From Mesostigma viride (Eukaryota > Streptophyta > Mesostigmatophyceae > Mesostigmatales > Mesostigmataceae), in the NCBI GenBank assembly GCA_009746045.1, contig RPFO01001965.1, positions 1 to 64,000 of the forward strand: 64,000 nt of DNA. The letters are read 5' to 3'. Under the pieces are notes generated by a model. That model made no database searches. It had not been told where the DNA came from and worked only from the letters and a program-made list of their open reading frames with translations. Position 1 is the stretch's first letter, and each line of letters begins with the position of its first letter. Positions 1-12,800 of the stretch are shown here, one piece after another. A program made the translations under genes and the position numbers.

Positions 1-196
1 ACGAGTACCACAAAGCCGGCCCTGTCACGAGACCGGTGTTGCGACACCCCACACTGGTTGCGCAGTTGCCTTACAGTTTCTGCTTACTTCAATGCACCCA
101 CGGGGTGACCATCGCCAATCTCCCAGCCGCGACCCCTTGAGGTTGCATAGTATGAGCAGGGGCTTAAGACTCATGCTCGCTAACCAGCGTTCGCCT

Positions 197-388
197 TCAT
201 TCCAAGCTTCCTCTCCGCATTTCTCGGCACGCGAGGTGCGGCTGCCCACTCATCTCGAGCCCCTCTCCGTACAAGTAATGCACGTACAAGTGCACGAGCT
301 CGCCCTCGCAGGAGTTCCACGCCTCCTCGAGATCCACCGAGCCGCCGCACCGGTAGCACGTCAGCATCTGGTCCAACCCGATAGACAT
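197..388 (-). CDS. Small zinc-ribbon-like ORF, 63 aa
   Basis: I do not recognise the family. The 63-residue ORF has one CxxC pair near its N-terminus (CYRCGG) and two later cysteines, so it may bind zinc. I chose the internal ATG because the upstream extension of the same frame, to about position 550, is low in similarity to anything recognisable and has odd composition. It sits just outside the left end of the Ty3 retrotransposon, so it belonged to the sequence that element entered. It could be a viral zinc protein like the one at 23064-23832, or a chance ORF. Confidence 0.3.
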   Translation of the reverse strand: MSIGLDQMLTCYRCGGSVDLEEAWNSCEGELVHLYVHYLYGEGLEMSGQPHLACREMRRGSLE

Positions 389-728
389 GCCGCGATGTCG
401 ATGTAGGCGGCCATAAAACCGGGGGCGGAACGAACGCGCAAGTGATACGTGGCAAGTACCGCAGAAATCTGCGCATCTATTATACGACGATGGAGAAGGG
501 GAAAAATAAGAGGGCGGCGAGAGGACGGCATATCGGAGTCCATCAAGCAACGGCTGATGGCGCGCGTACAGCGAATCCGCGAGCAGTTGAAAGACACGTA
601 CGTCAATGCAAATGGAAAATGAAATTGGATTGGATCACTTTATTATTAATTGGATTGGAGCACTTTATCATTGCCATTACAGTATCATCATCCTTTATTG
701 CCAATCCTATTTACATCCATTACTGCAT
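389..728. other. Flank without a recognisable gene
   Basis: No supported gene. The stretch becomes AT-rich from about position 600 and ends in the CCGGT target duplication of the retrotransposon. Short ORFs on both strands lack any recognisable motif. Confidence 0.4.
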
Positions 729-733
729 CCGGT

Positions 734-1306
734 TGTTTACGCCGCAAGCCTCGGCCGCCACCTCTACCTCTACTTGTCCTAATACTACCTAGACTAGTAA
801 GGCCACTTCTATTTGCACCCTTAGCGAAAGACGACCGAGACGAACCAGATCTCAATGCATTTACATATGTACTACTGTAATATGCCATAGGCCATTTAGT
901 CAAACCCGTTTACTCCAGGAAAAGAGGAAGGAAACACAACTACACTGCCGTGACCCAAGCTAATATGTGTTAATTCATTTAACACACGCCGAGTGCACAC
1001 ACAAGGGGTAGAACACGCATAAATGGTCACCAACGGTCCAACACGCTCGGGCCGACATGGCCCTCGCCTACAGGTGCACGCTGGTCCACTAAATCTACTG
1101 ATGCACGCTGGTCCACTACATTCTACCACAGGATCAGGACCACTAGTAAAGTACGCGGCACGGCGCCCAACGGCACCCAATGTACCTCAGTACTGTTACG
1201 AGGACAATAATGTCCCGGTAGGAGCCTAAACGTAAACCTAGGGACAACCGAGGCAAAGGACCTAATTTACGTCCGTAACTACAACGAATTGTTACGCGAC
1301 GTAACA
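734..1306 (-). repeat. 3' LTR of the Ty3 element
   Basis: This is a direct repeat of 22459-23030. By eye the two differ mainly by one extra T near the TG end (TGTTTAC here, TGTTACG in the other). It is the 3' LTR because all element genes read on the minus strand. Confidence 0.93.
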
Positions 1307-1318
1307 CCTCCCCCCCAC
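1307..1318 (-). promoter_or_regulatory. Polypurine tract of the Ty3 element
   Basis: On the minus strand a G-rich tract (GTGGGGGGGAGG) lies directly against the 3' LTR, the position where plus-strand DNA synthesis of LTR elements is primed. Confidence 0.7.
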
Positions 1319-1672
1319 AAAGGTAGGGAGCCCTCTCCCTACGTACAGGAGGAAAACAAGGGGTAGGAAACCTAATGCACCCAGCACACACTAACACAGT
1401 CAGCAGGCCATCCAAGATACAAGGCACCAATAGTTCACACGGTCTCCACCACCACGCCTGGAGGTGTAGGGTTAGCCAGCACCAAGCCTGGTGGTAGGTT
1501 CCCCTAACTGCCTGGAACGAAGTCCTTGCCGGGGGGACGGCACTGGGCAGGACACACAGAGTAAACCAATCAGCACCAAGGACCAAGAACGACCAGTCAA
1601 CTGGCCAGAACATGAGGGCGACTCTACATACCGGAGGGACAACACCCTCAGGTCGGGCCTAAGGCCCTCTAT

Positions 1673-3969
1673 CTAATGGCCATCCGTCTGGTAGGTACCA
1701 CGGGAGGCCAGCAGGACATCCAGGTAGGCCTGGTAATGGGCCACATCCTCAACATTGTCATGCCTATCTACGGTGAGGAAAACATCGGCCCACACGCCGT
1801 CAGGAAAAAGGCCCAGAAAGGCCCAGTAATACCTATGCTGAGTAAGAACGACCTGGCCACGGGCCCAGTCCAGGAAGCCACAGGCAAAGAGGCGAAGGAA
1901 AGGCTCTACCGCTATCAAACAGAGGGCCCGCAGGAGGAGGCGATGATACCGGATCCGAGGGCGCAAACCCGTCGGGAAAAACAGGTCCACCAGGGGCTCC
2001 ACGTTGGACGGCCACAACCGGATGTGCCGAACCTCTCGGGAGCGCCACCGACGCGTACACTGGCGCGACCCGAATGTCTCTAGGTAGTCGCTGGCCCGAG
2101 GAGGAGGGTGACCGCGGGAGTCTAGACCCTGGCCCGGGAGGGGCGCCGGACGTCGGGCATCCCACTCGAGGATGGGCTGGAGGACCGTGGTATACGTAAC
2201 ACCCGGCACCGCAGGAAACTCTACCGTAAGGGCATCCGAAGCCATAATGCCCAGAGGCGGAGGGTAAGCCCACTGGAACCCACCGTAGGTGTCCAAGTCG
2301 TTGTGGCGCCTAGCCCAGCGATACAGAACGCGCCGAACCAGGACTCACCCTGGAACACAGGATCAGCTAAAATAACCATGTCGAAAGGAGGCCGATCAGT
2401 CTCAATGGGTAGGTTACGATCACGAGGCGCCCGGCACACCTGGGAAAACCCGTAGGACATGGGCGAGATGGCGAGCTCGGCGGAGGCACGCGGCAGGTCA
2501 CACTGGCGGCATGCGAGTGCGGACATACCACATCCAGGCACGGGCGTGTCGCGCGACTCCGGAGTCGCGTGCACCACAGAAGGAGCCCTGTCCCGATCAC
2601 CCTGGGACAACTCCCGGAGGGAGTCGGTAGCGCGGGTAGCGCGAGGATCCTGGCCGGTGGACCGAACAACCGCAGCCAAAGACCGCGAGGCCGAAGGGGC
2701 AGGGGCCGAAGCAGGGGCAGGAGCCGACACCGTCGCAGGTGACACTGGTACAGCAGGCGGTCGCGCCGGACCCGAAGCCAGAGGGGGCCGTGACGGACCC
2801 GCCACCGAAGCTGGCGCGCCGGTCTCGGTTGCCGGTGCACCCTCAGGCCACATGTTAAAAATGGGGCCCGTAGGGACAGGCAGGCCTGCATAAGATTGAC
2901 TACCATCCAGGCTCCAGTCAGGAACCGGAATCCGCTGCGGAGGACCACCCTCCCAAAGTCTGGGAAGCCCGCTAGTATCGCCAAAGAACCGCGCGACGTC
3001 TGCGCCTGAGCTGGAGGAGGCTCGGAAGCAGCGACGGAGGGCGCGCTAACAGGGGCAGGAGACTCCGCGTAGGCGCAGGTGCAGCGGTAACAGGCGCAGA
3101 GGCAGCAGGAGTCGCAGGAGCCGCCGGAACCACAGCGACCGCGGGCGCAGGCGGGGGCGCGGGCGAAGCCGTAGTCGCCGGGGCGACAGAAGGGGTAGGG
3201 GGCGCGGATCCAGCTGGCGTGGCCGGGACCTGCGCCTGGGCCGCAAGGAAGGCCCCAAACGCCGTGGTCAAGGACTGGATCTGAGCCTGCATAGCCGAGA
3301 CCGTCGCCGAAAGAGGATCAGGCAAACCCGAAGGGGTAGGCTCCACTGCAACATCCCGGGTCGACCGAGGGGACGACGGGACCGGAGAGGGAGGAACAGA
3401 CGCCGAGGAGGCGGACGCAGCGCTCGAGGCAGAATAATCTGGAGTATAATGTACCTCGGCTGGGGCGCCCGAAGGGGCAGGACCACCAACCGCTAGTCCC
3501 GCCGCCTGATCAGCTATCTCCATGAATTCTACGGCCCGTAAAAGGTCGCAGGGGTTCTCATCTACCTCAGCATCACCCTCAGCCGGAAGCCAAGGGAACA
3601 CCTCCCGTAGGCAGGTACGGCCCACAGGGTAGAGAGGTAGGAGAACACACGGCAGCACCGGAGAACCGCATCTATCTGCCCCAAGGCGGGACAGCTGGAA
3701 CCACACCCCAACAAACAGTGTCCGGCATCATCGAACCCGTGCAGGACAAGCTGGTGCGGCTCATCAGGGGAAGGACCATACCACGTGACCCCGAAGAGGG
3801 CCGCCCTGACTAAGCCCGCATGTTGGGCCTGAAGGGCCGGCTGCACCACGCCACCCGGGTAACTTGATCGCGACACCCAGCGGCCCGGAAGGGCCTCGAA
3901 ATACAGCTCAGGGTCCGGTGGGGGCGGGGACGGCAGCGAGCTCTCAGCCGGAGGGGTAGGCTCTGACAT
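1673..3969 (-). pseudogene. Extra ORF between pol and the 3' LTR of the Ty3 element, frameshifted
   Basis: A coding-like stretch of about 760 codons follows pol by 76 bases and runs almost to the 3' LTR. It is spread over at least three frames, with changes near 3660, near 2900-3000 and near 2290, so it is probably one broken gene. The start chosen is the ATG at 3969 (MSEPTPPAESS). The N-terminal part is folded-looking. The middle is a long Ala/Pro/Val/Ser-rich disordered region with one possible short helix (AQIQSLTTAFGAF). The C-terminal third has mixed composition and is rich in Trp, Tyr and Arg. I recognise no domain and see no convincing signal peptide or envelope-type membrane anchor. 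This is the place where env or accessory genes occur in some Ty3 elements, but no function can be claimed. Confidence 0.6.
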
Positions 3970-4045
3970 GACGGCTGCGGAGGGGAGGGGACAACCAACC
4001 ATCCGTCGACAGCAGACATAACATAAGAGAGGAGAAGGTCTACAA

Positions 4046-7000
4046 CTAGAGCTTATGCAGGGTTTTATACTCCTGCAGCAGGCGACTACACCCATCTAGC
4101 TCACTCTCAGTATACCAGACCTTATCTACTTCACTACGAGCATACATCCACTTCACCTTATACTGGCGCTGGGTACCGCGGCCCTTTTTGATATCTCTAT
4201 GGGCCACGATACCCTCTACCTCATCCTCTACCTCACCAGTATCCGGGTTATGCTCTAAAGGGGCAGGGGCTAATTCTCTACCAGCGAACGTGCTCTGATG
4301 ATAGAGCTTCAGCTGGCTTCTATGAAAGGTGCGAGAGTGGGTCTGCCAAGAGGTAGGAATATCTATCTCATACAGAAAATTACCTACTCTAGACAACACA
4401 CGGAAGGGTCCTAAGAAGGCGGGCCTAAGTTTCACCTTCAGTTCAGCTTCGAACTTATGAGCGAAGCGGCCAACACGGGGGCCTTCTACTAAGACTAAAT
4501 CTCCTATTTCTATCTCAGGTGCTCTTCTATCTAATGAGGCACGCAACCTAGCAAGGTATTTGGCCTGCGCCCTATGGTACCCTGCAATAGCGTTGTCGTG
4601 TGCATGCTTCATCTTATCTAATAACGCCTGCACACCTTCTACAGTATCCCGGGACACATCATCCTTGTCCCTTAAAGGACTAGCTAAGAGAGAGGTAGGG
4701 GTAAGAGGTTGTCTACCAGTATCTAGGAAGAAGGGCGTATAACCATGCGCAGCCTGAGGGCAGTTGTTAAGGGAAAACTCTACCAAACATAGGTAATCCT
4801 CCCAATCACTCCCAGAGCCATTCACATAGTGACGCAGAGCTTCTTCCACTACCCTATTCAAACGTTCTACTAAATGAGACGAGGAGGAGTGGTAGGCAGT
4901 ACCGAAGGTGACCTTGGTACCGATAGCAGCGAAAGAACTGCTGCCAAAAATCAGAAGTAAATAACTTATCCTTATCACTAATAAACTGCCTACTCAACCC
5001 ATGATATCTATATACGTTATTAAGGTATAGGCGTGCGCAATCGCGTGCGGTGAGTTCTAAGGGACACGGCACGAGATGACACATACGAGTAAAACGATCT
5101 ACAAAAACAAGGATCTGGGCGTTACCTCTATCATTCTTCCTAAAAGGTCCTACAAAATCCATCATAATGGAGTCCCACGGCATGATGGGATCAGGTAAGG
5201 TCCTAGGCTCTGCTATCTGTCCTACATTGTTGGGTTTCATCTCCTGGCAAGATTGACAGGTTCTAACATACTCATCTACATCCTTTAGAAGGGAAGGCCA
5301 GTAGTAAGAGCGGGCTACTAGGTCCCGTACCCGTTTACCACCCTGATGAGCAGCTAAGTCATGCAACTCAAAGAGCAAGGAGGAGCGACAGATAGGAGGG
5401 ACATACAGGCGCCATTGAGGGGGAGAATCTGCTATCTGCACATATAAAAATCCACCTACAAATTTACAAGGGTGCTTGCCTAATTGCTGGGGATGGGCAG
5501 AAATGGCAGCTAATGCTTCCGGCTCAGTGGCCGTAAATCTACTAATAAGGCGTTCAAGATCAGATGTCGGCATCGCAACAGAGGTATCCAGAACAGGTTT
5601 AAAGAGGTCTCCTACCGCCTTGCCAAAGAGAAGGGGAGGTCCTAGAGGGACTATGTTTTCATAAGACTTTCCTGACCTAGTCGCTATATGGCTAAGCGGT
5701 ATAGAAATTTTATTTTTCCCCTCCCCCCCACCGAGGCCACAGGAAGGGCCTCACACGGGAGAGAGAGTCCTACGTGAGAAAGGAGATCAGGCATGCGAAC
5801 AGCTGTATGAAAGAGGTAGGCATAGGATTCATCATCAGGTAGTTCACCATACGGGGTTACACCCATAGTAGTAGGAACTAGAGTAGTATTGAGAACATCA
5901 AGGTCCTCGAAAAAGGAGTAATCTGCACGACGGGAGAGTGCATCTGGTACTATGTTATCTACACCCTTAACATACTGAAGTTTAAAAGGGGAAAACTGTG
6001 CTAAAAACTCCATCCAGCGCGCTTGACGAGGGGTAAGGTTGGGTTGTGAGAGAAGATGGGTAAGAGGGCGGTGATCTGTCTGGATAACTAATCTATAAGG
6101 ATCAAGCTCACAGGGTTCATTCAGACAAACATCAAATTGAGCACCTTTAAGAAAGTGCTGCCACGCGTGGCAACAATACACCACAGCTAATAGTTCTTGC
6201 TGGTGTACGGGATAGTTACGCTCCGCAGGAAGCATTGTCCTAGAGATATACTCAATTGGCTGTAAGCCCTGACCCTGATCCTGGAGAAGGACGCCCCCTA
6301 TAGCTACCTTGCTAGCATCTGTAGCTACAACAAAGGGTTTAGTAGTATCCGGTAGGATGAGTACAGGAGGGGAGAGGAGTAGGGATTTTAGACACTGAAA
6401 AGCCGACTGACATTCACTACTCCAAACAAAGGGGATATCCTTCTTTAACAGATGATTAATAGGGGCTGCTATAGTTGCGAAACGCGGGATAAAACGCCTA
6501 TAGTAGGAAGCAATTCCTAGAAAGCTACGTACACCTTTAACGTCGGTAGGGGTAGGCCATTCCTGAATTGACTTAGTCTTATCCGGGTCGGTAGCAACCC
6601 CGGCATCTGACAGAACGTGCCCTAAGAATGGGACACTTCTACCAGAGCGAACTTTAGCACGGCGCGCCCATAAAGAATTTTCAGCCATGATTTCTAATAC
6701 TTTCTTTAAATCACGTAGGTGCGTTTCAAAATCAGGAGAATAAATAAGGATATCATCTAAGTAAGCTTGAGCACAAGAACGGTCATGCTCAGATAAAGAA
6801 ACAGAGGAGAAGGAAGGGTCCTTTAAATCAGAGGACACTTGAGGAAGGTGGGAATTTCCCATAACAGGTCTAAGCACTTCATTCATTAACATTTGGAAAG
6901 AGGCAGGAGAGTTACAGAGTCCCATAGCCGCTACTCTAAACTGGTAATGCCCAAAAGGGGTAGCAAAGGCGGTTTTGTGGCAATCCTCAGGAGCTATACG

Positions 7001-8031
7001 TAGTTGCCAAAAACCATCCGCACAATCTAGTACTGTGAAACAGGTAGAACCTTTAACCTTATTAAATATATCATCAATACGAGGTAGAGGGTATTTAGAC
7101 TTCACAGTAATATCGTTTAACTTCCTATAATCAGTAACTAGGCGAAACTTGCCATTTGGTTTAGGAACTAACAGGACACCAGCGGAGTAGGGGGAGTTAC
7201 TAGGCTCTATCAATCCTGCTTCTAATAGTGATACTAAAATCTGTTTTAGTTCCTTTAATTCTGTAGGGCCCATTCTATACATCGGAGAGTGCGTAGGAAC
7301 TGCACCGTCCTTGATAACTACACGGTGTAAAACAGAACGAGGAGGAGGATAAGAAGGAGTCTTTTCTTCAAATACTTTTGAGGAATCTATCACAGCCATG
7401 TATCTTACTATTTCATTTTCAGTAAATCCTACTCCTATTGTATCCACTGTATTTACATCTATATCCACACTATTATTAGTGATAGGTATCTCTTGTACTT
7501 CTAACTGAAGGAACATACATAATAGGTAACCATATTGCTTTAATTCAGAACGTAATTCGTCATTTGACATTAATACTTCAGGTATAGGTCTAACAGGAGG
7601 ATCAACAGGTGTAGGAGGGGTAATATCTACCAAGGATAAGTTTTCTAACCTATAATGTCGTTCTGGCACCCAGTAAGAGCTATCTGGAAACCAAATGACC
7701 ATAGTATCATAATTAATGGTGATTTTATTATCCTGGTGCCAGTCTAATCCTAGTAATACATCAGCTGTAGTGATAGGGCCTATAGTAGCCGTCAGGTTGA
7801 CCGTACGTCCTTGTATAACCAGGGGAAGGGACACCGTACCCGGGGAATGACTGGTGCGACCGTCAGCATAATGGACAGTGACAGTTTTTGTGTGAGGGGT
7901 AGGGACTAGTCCTAAACGCCTAACTAGGGCCTCGCTCACAAAGGAGCTAGCCGCACCGCTATCCACTAACACAGAGACATTTAAGAGTTCATCAGCATGC
8001 AGGAAGGGGTCTACAACAGTATGAGGGACGG
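4046..8031 (-). CDS. pol: Ty3/gypsy Pol: protease, reverse transcriptase, RNase H, integrase, chromodomain (two frameshifts)
   Basis: Pol copies the element RNA and integrates the DNA. In order on the minus strand: an aspartic protease with its DSGA active site near 7960 and a later LLGLDW; a reverse transcriptase with the YLDD catalytic motif at 6752-6763; an RNase H with TDAS, the QELLAV region and PDALSRR; an integrase with an H...H...CxxC zinc module and the MDFVGPF segment carrying the first catalytic Asp; then a GPF-type segment and a C-terminal chromodomain (YKVKWM...). Frame changes occur near 5720-5735 (a C-run) and near 4935-4945 (one extra base in FFAAIG), so as written it is not one ORF. 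The frame continues upstream through the TTAA element at 8036-9734 to about 9850, where it approaches the end of gag. Confidence 0.9.
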
Positions 8032-8035
8032 TTAA

Positions 8036-9734
8036 CCCCTAAATGGTCTGGCTGCCGATTTTCCGCCTAAAACTGAGTTACAGCCGACACGTCGGCCCCT
8101 TCTCGGGGGACCAAATGCCGCGAAAACTATTGAGAATTAGGAAAAGTTTAGCTGAGAAGATCGAAAGTTTATAATTTTCCTCACAGCATGGTACTAGGGT
8201 TTGCATACTTCTGACAAAGTTATAGAGGTGTTCTGGCCGGTCAAAGTACAAGGGGTCAGGGTACTTTTTCACGTACAACGTGCATTCCGGAAAACGACGA
8301 CCTGGCCATGGCGGCTTGCGCCCACGCATGGCATTTACGTTTTCGTTCGAATTTTCTGACCAAACTTAGGAAATTGATTTTATACGTCCTAAAGATCACA
8401 CAGGCCAATTTTTGGACCGCGGGAATGCCATTTGATAGGTGTCGGCAGCGTTCTTGCTGGAAAAAACTGCGATCAGGCCGGACGATAGAAACGTTGACAG
8501 CAATACCTTTCCGGCGTATTTTAAAGGATATATTGGTTTCTTTGTAATTTTTATGATACATAGTAGTCGTAAACGTGCAAGGGTGGCCAGAAATCGCCGA
8601 ATCCAGCGACCATGCTGCACAACTTTGGTGTGCCGAAATGCGCCATTTTGCGGCCACCGCCTGGGCCAAGGTAACGCCATCCATGCCTGGTAAAGCTTCA
8701 GCATCGTTTTCCTATCGATGTTTGACGTTTATATATACGTTCTAGCTTGTGTAGCACATTCTTTTTGCATTATTCATGCTCTTTCTTGACCCTGGCCTGG
8801 CCCCTTTCTAAAACACCCTTCTTAGATGCTTCCCTCAGTCAGTTGACCTGCCACAGTGTGATGGTGATAAGTTTTAGATGCTGTATGGGTTTGAATACCT
8901 CCATATATGTTTGTTATACATTTCCCACACACATATTGCATGAGTGTGAGGCAGTTGGCTGGTCTCTGTGGCATCATCAAGCATGTAACCGGTGAGTAGA
9001 AGCTTCCCATTGTCAGCATGTGCCACCAGGTGTGCTGGCCATCACCTGGCAAGCTATAGCAGCTTAGGCCTAGTTTATCCTTGCTAGGGCAAGCTGAAAT
9101 AGGCTTAAAATCACTAGTTTGTTGGTGGCTGCCTCCTAGAATGCATGCCTTACGTAGGGTATCCGTACCACGTTACCTACGTGCATGGACAAGGTGGCAC
9201 CTGCACATAGGTGCCATGTAAGGGCAGTGTGATGATGCAGTTATGTTTCCCCATCATTGTGGAAGGGAAATGTATTGTGTGGCATGGTTGGGGGCCATAT
9301 TAGTAGGTATTAGTAGGTAGTATGCCCACTCCTACCCCCTTGGTTGCTTTTTACCAACGGTACCCCTATGGGCTGTACTGGGTGTAACTGCTGGCATACC
9401 CACCCAAATGATGACCCCAATGGCTCAAACTGTTCAGCAACTAATTGTTTATCATCCCTGAAGTGGTAGGTGCCTAGCTCTTACAACATAATTCAAAATG
9501 CACATTCTACCAAAAATGAAAACGCTCGTCTTGACCCCCCTGACTTTGACGGCAGTTATACATGGCCTACCCTGCATATATGTAAGGTTGTGATATACCA
9601 ACCCGAAGGGCAACTCATGGACATGCTTGGCCCCCAAGGACAGCCATTGGATATGGGTGGGTTGGATGGCATCTGGTTTGCAAAATTGTGAAGTTACAGC
9701 CGATGCATCGGCAGTATTTCTGCCCATTTAGGGG
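8036..9734. mobile_element. TTAA-flanked, piggyBac-type non-autonomous element A
   Basis: The 1,699-bp segment has terminal inverted repeats CCCCTAAATGG / CCATTTAGGGG and is flanked by TTAA on both sides (8032-8035 and 9735-9738). Exact TTAA duplication is the signature of piggyBac-superfamily insertion, and a C-rich start also fits. Removing the element and one TTAA rejoins the pol frame of the Ty3 element upstream of the protease. No ORF inside resembles a transposase, so it is non-autonomous. Each end carries a GC-rich palindrome (GCCGACACGTCGGC near 8091; GCCGATGCATCGGC near 9700) preceded by GTTACA. The interior resembles element B at 19351-21068. Confidence 0.88.
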
Positions 9735-9738
9735 TTAA

Positions 9739-9881
9739 GCCACCATTCAAGAACATCAGAGGACGCACACGTAGTGGTAGGGATGATTCTGCTCCTACAG
9801 AGGTTATAAAAACAGGCAAGCAAAAATGATTATTTGGGGTACTATCTAAGGACCTGTCCAGGTTACCCCCGGCTGACAGGC
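9739..9881 (-). CDS. N-terminal part of Ty3 Pol, cut off by element A
   Basis: Reading leftward on the minus strand, the frame in this segment becomes continuous with the pol ORF at 8031 once element A and one TTAA copy are removed, and it leads into the protease DSGA motif. It starts close to the gag stop at 9882, consistent with pol being expressed by frameshifting or re-initiation after gag. Confidence 0.6.
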
Positions 9882-12800
9882 CTACTGTTCCCCCTCCCCC
9901 CCCAAATCCATAGGAACTAACCCCGAAGAAGACCCTGGCGGAAAAGCCACTGCTGGAGGGTCACGAGGGAGTGAAGAGGGTGCGGGAGCCTGATTATCAT
10001 AGGGGAACCCTGGGGATCCTGTCTGCAAAGCATTCAGCCTACTAGGGGTAGGTGAAGGAATGCGTCCTGAAATGGGACGAATAGGAGCACGCTGAGGGGT
10101 ACGAGGAGGGCGGGCGTCGGGATGAGGGGGAGCACCCGAAAGAAACTTGGGGCACTCGCGTTTAAGATGACCTACTTCTTTACAATGATAACAGGTGATA
10201 TGAGAGACATCCAAAGCTGAAAGGTCAGTCACACAAATATCTAGTTCTTCTACATAGGAGTTCTCCTCCTCAGGGGTAAGGCTAATATTATTAATACGGG
10301 AACGGGTAGGAAGAGAAGGCGTGGAGAAGAAATCTGCTACTCGTAAAAGATGCTGGCGCACATGCTTGAGGGGCAGGTCAGTAAAACGGTAGGCAGAGAA
10401 CTGACGCTTGACTTCACGCAATAAGGGTCTACTGAGGCCCTGAAGGAAGCGGGCACGCACTTCTGCACCCGACAGATCCCTAATTCGTACCATCTGAGCA
10501 TCAAACTCTTTCATATATTCTTTGAAGGACTTGGTACCCTGCTGCAAGGTACCAAATGATAATCTATCCTGCCAATCTGCATCGGGAGGGACTAAATGGT
10601 TCTCTAAACGCTTGAACAATTCTGCTACAGAGTTTGGGTAGGCATGAGAGGCAAGAGACTCACACTGGATGAGGTTAGCAAGCTCAGGAGTAATACAGGT
10701 AGTAAGATAATGAGGAACTAGTACAGCGTCAGAGAGGCGCCACCTATTGTGGTTCTGCCAGGACTCTGTGTTCTGGGTGAGCAACATAATGAAGGTGAAA
10801 AACTGTTGAGGGGTAGACTTGACATCCAGCTTAGGAAGGTTAGCAAAGAGGGGAAGAGCAGGAGGCTTAGGGGGATTAGAAGAATCAGTTTTTCCCATAG
10901 GGCCACTATCTTCCACTGCTACATAAGCGGGATAGAAGGAGGGGATAGGAAAAGTCTTGGGTAGGGGTCTAGAGGGAGCCACCGTTTCAGGATGGTGACC
11001 ATAGGAGAAGGGAACAGTATATTGCTCACGAAGAGAGGAGTAGGCAAAATGATCATAGTTCCTATCATCTAGGGGCATGGTACTAAAATCATTGTTAACT
11101 TCTAAATCAGCCACACGGGTAGGGACCTGGGCAGCCTCATAGGCCGTCTCAGGGTAGGACCAGGTGTAACGACTAAAAATGATCATCAACATCATCCACA
11201 GTCCAATATGAAAGATCTTTTACCTGGGTTGCTTTCCTGAGTCGCAGAACTTCAAGTATCCGAGCAACGTTGAGATGGAAATTCCACAGCACGTGATTTA
11301 GGGAATCACAACCCCTTGTAGACACAAAGACAAGCTCGTGTGTAGACGACCTCTGTGGAACTGAAGGACGTCTATAGCCAAGGGGCTCTTATGGATTGGA
11401 CAACAAAGCCAAGCTTTATTATACCATGGTGAATCAAAACCAACGTAGCAACAATGGCGACCCCACGTCCTTGATATCGACGTGCTTGTCGAACTTGCTC
11501 CAACCTTAGCCTGAAGAGAACCAATCAGAACCATGGGATTCTATACAAGATCTTCGTATCCATCCTAGTCACACAGAACAGAACAACACCACACACAGCC
11601 TGGCAGAATCTTTCCATGAGATCCTAAATCTGTCGTAAGCACTGAAGTCCCAAAGGAGCATTTAAGACTCAATAGTACCAACTAACAAACTACAACCCCA
11701 CGTGGATCAGGCCACGACCAATGAGGGCTCCTATCAGTAGTATCAGCCAACAAACTACAACCCTACGTGGATCAGGCCACGACCAATGAGGGTTCCTATC
11801 AGTTGGTTGACAAAGTATCAGCTCCAAGTACCGTCGTCTTAGAAACCTCATAACTTTCTCAATACTGATCCAAAAGTCCTCAAATAAAAGCCAAACATTC
11901 ACAAAACAAAGGATGTAACAACAAAGTCATTTTTGCTTGTTACATATCTCCCCCTCAAAACTGGACCTCCCAGGTCCAATAGCCAACTCTTGAAGGCAGA
12001 GGAACATTGAACAGAAATCCACCATCTCTTGGGAAAAGCAGATGGGTTTTTACATCCCTGGAAACAGGGCCTCCTATCTCATAAACATCTAGTCACAGGT
12101 TTCTACAGCAGACAAGTCACTACCTTATCTACTATAAATCCAGATAAACACATCTCATAATACAAGGTCTTCCATTCAGCATCCTGGAACCTGGAACTCT
12201 GGACTGGAACATCAGAACTGGACTGGAGCCCCCCCATCATCCATCCTGGAATCCCCCCCTCACACCACAATCCAAAGCCCCCTTTCCTTCTCAGCCCTGT
12301 TCCTCACAGGCTATACCAATCCCCATTCAGGCCATCCTTGCCCTTGAGTCCACCCATGGGAAACTGCTCCACCATGTGGGCCAACTCTGGCCAGTCCCTG
12401 CTGACCTGCAACACCACGCAAGTCTCAGCAGCTCCTGCCACCATCTGGGCAGCATAGCGAAGGCATGCCCCTGGATAGGAGAAGAGCACCACAGACTGAC
12501 TCTCAGGGTCCATCACCCAAGTAGAGGACGTCTTGTGCCTGCTCACCCATGATCTGTACGCCCACCAGAACTGCAGAAAGGTCTTGACCACCGACCACTT
12601 AGCACCTATCAGAGGCACCAGCACCCTTAGTGGCGTCTGACGGATCTTAAGTTCCACAGTGTACTTGGGCAACCCTGGATGGCAAAAGAGGTTAGAAGTC
12701 TCCAAAGGAAAACACCTTCTGGCAGAGCTGGAGGAAGAAGGAACCAAATCAAAGGCACCCTTCTGAACTGAAAACTCCAACAGCTCCATGTAGGAAGCCT

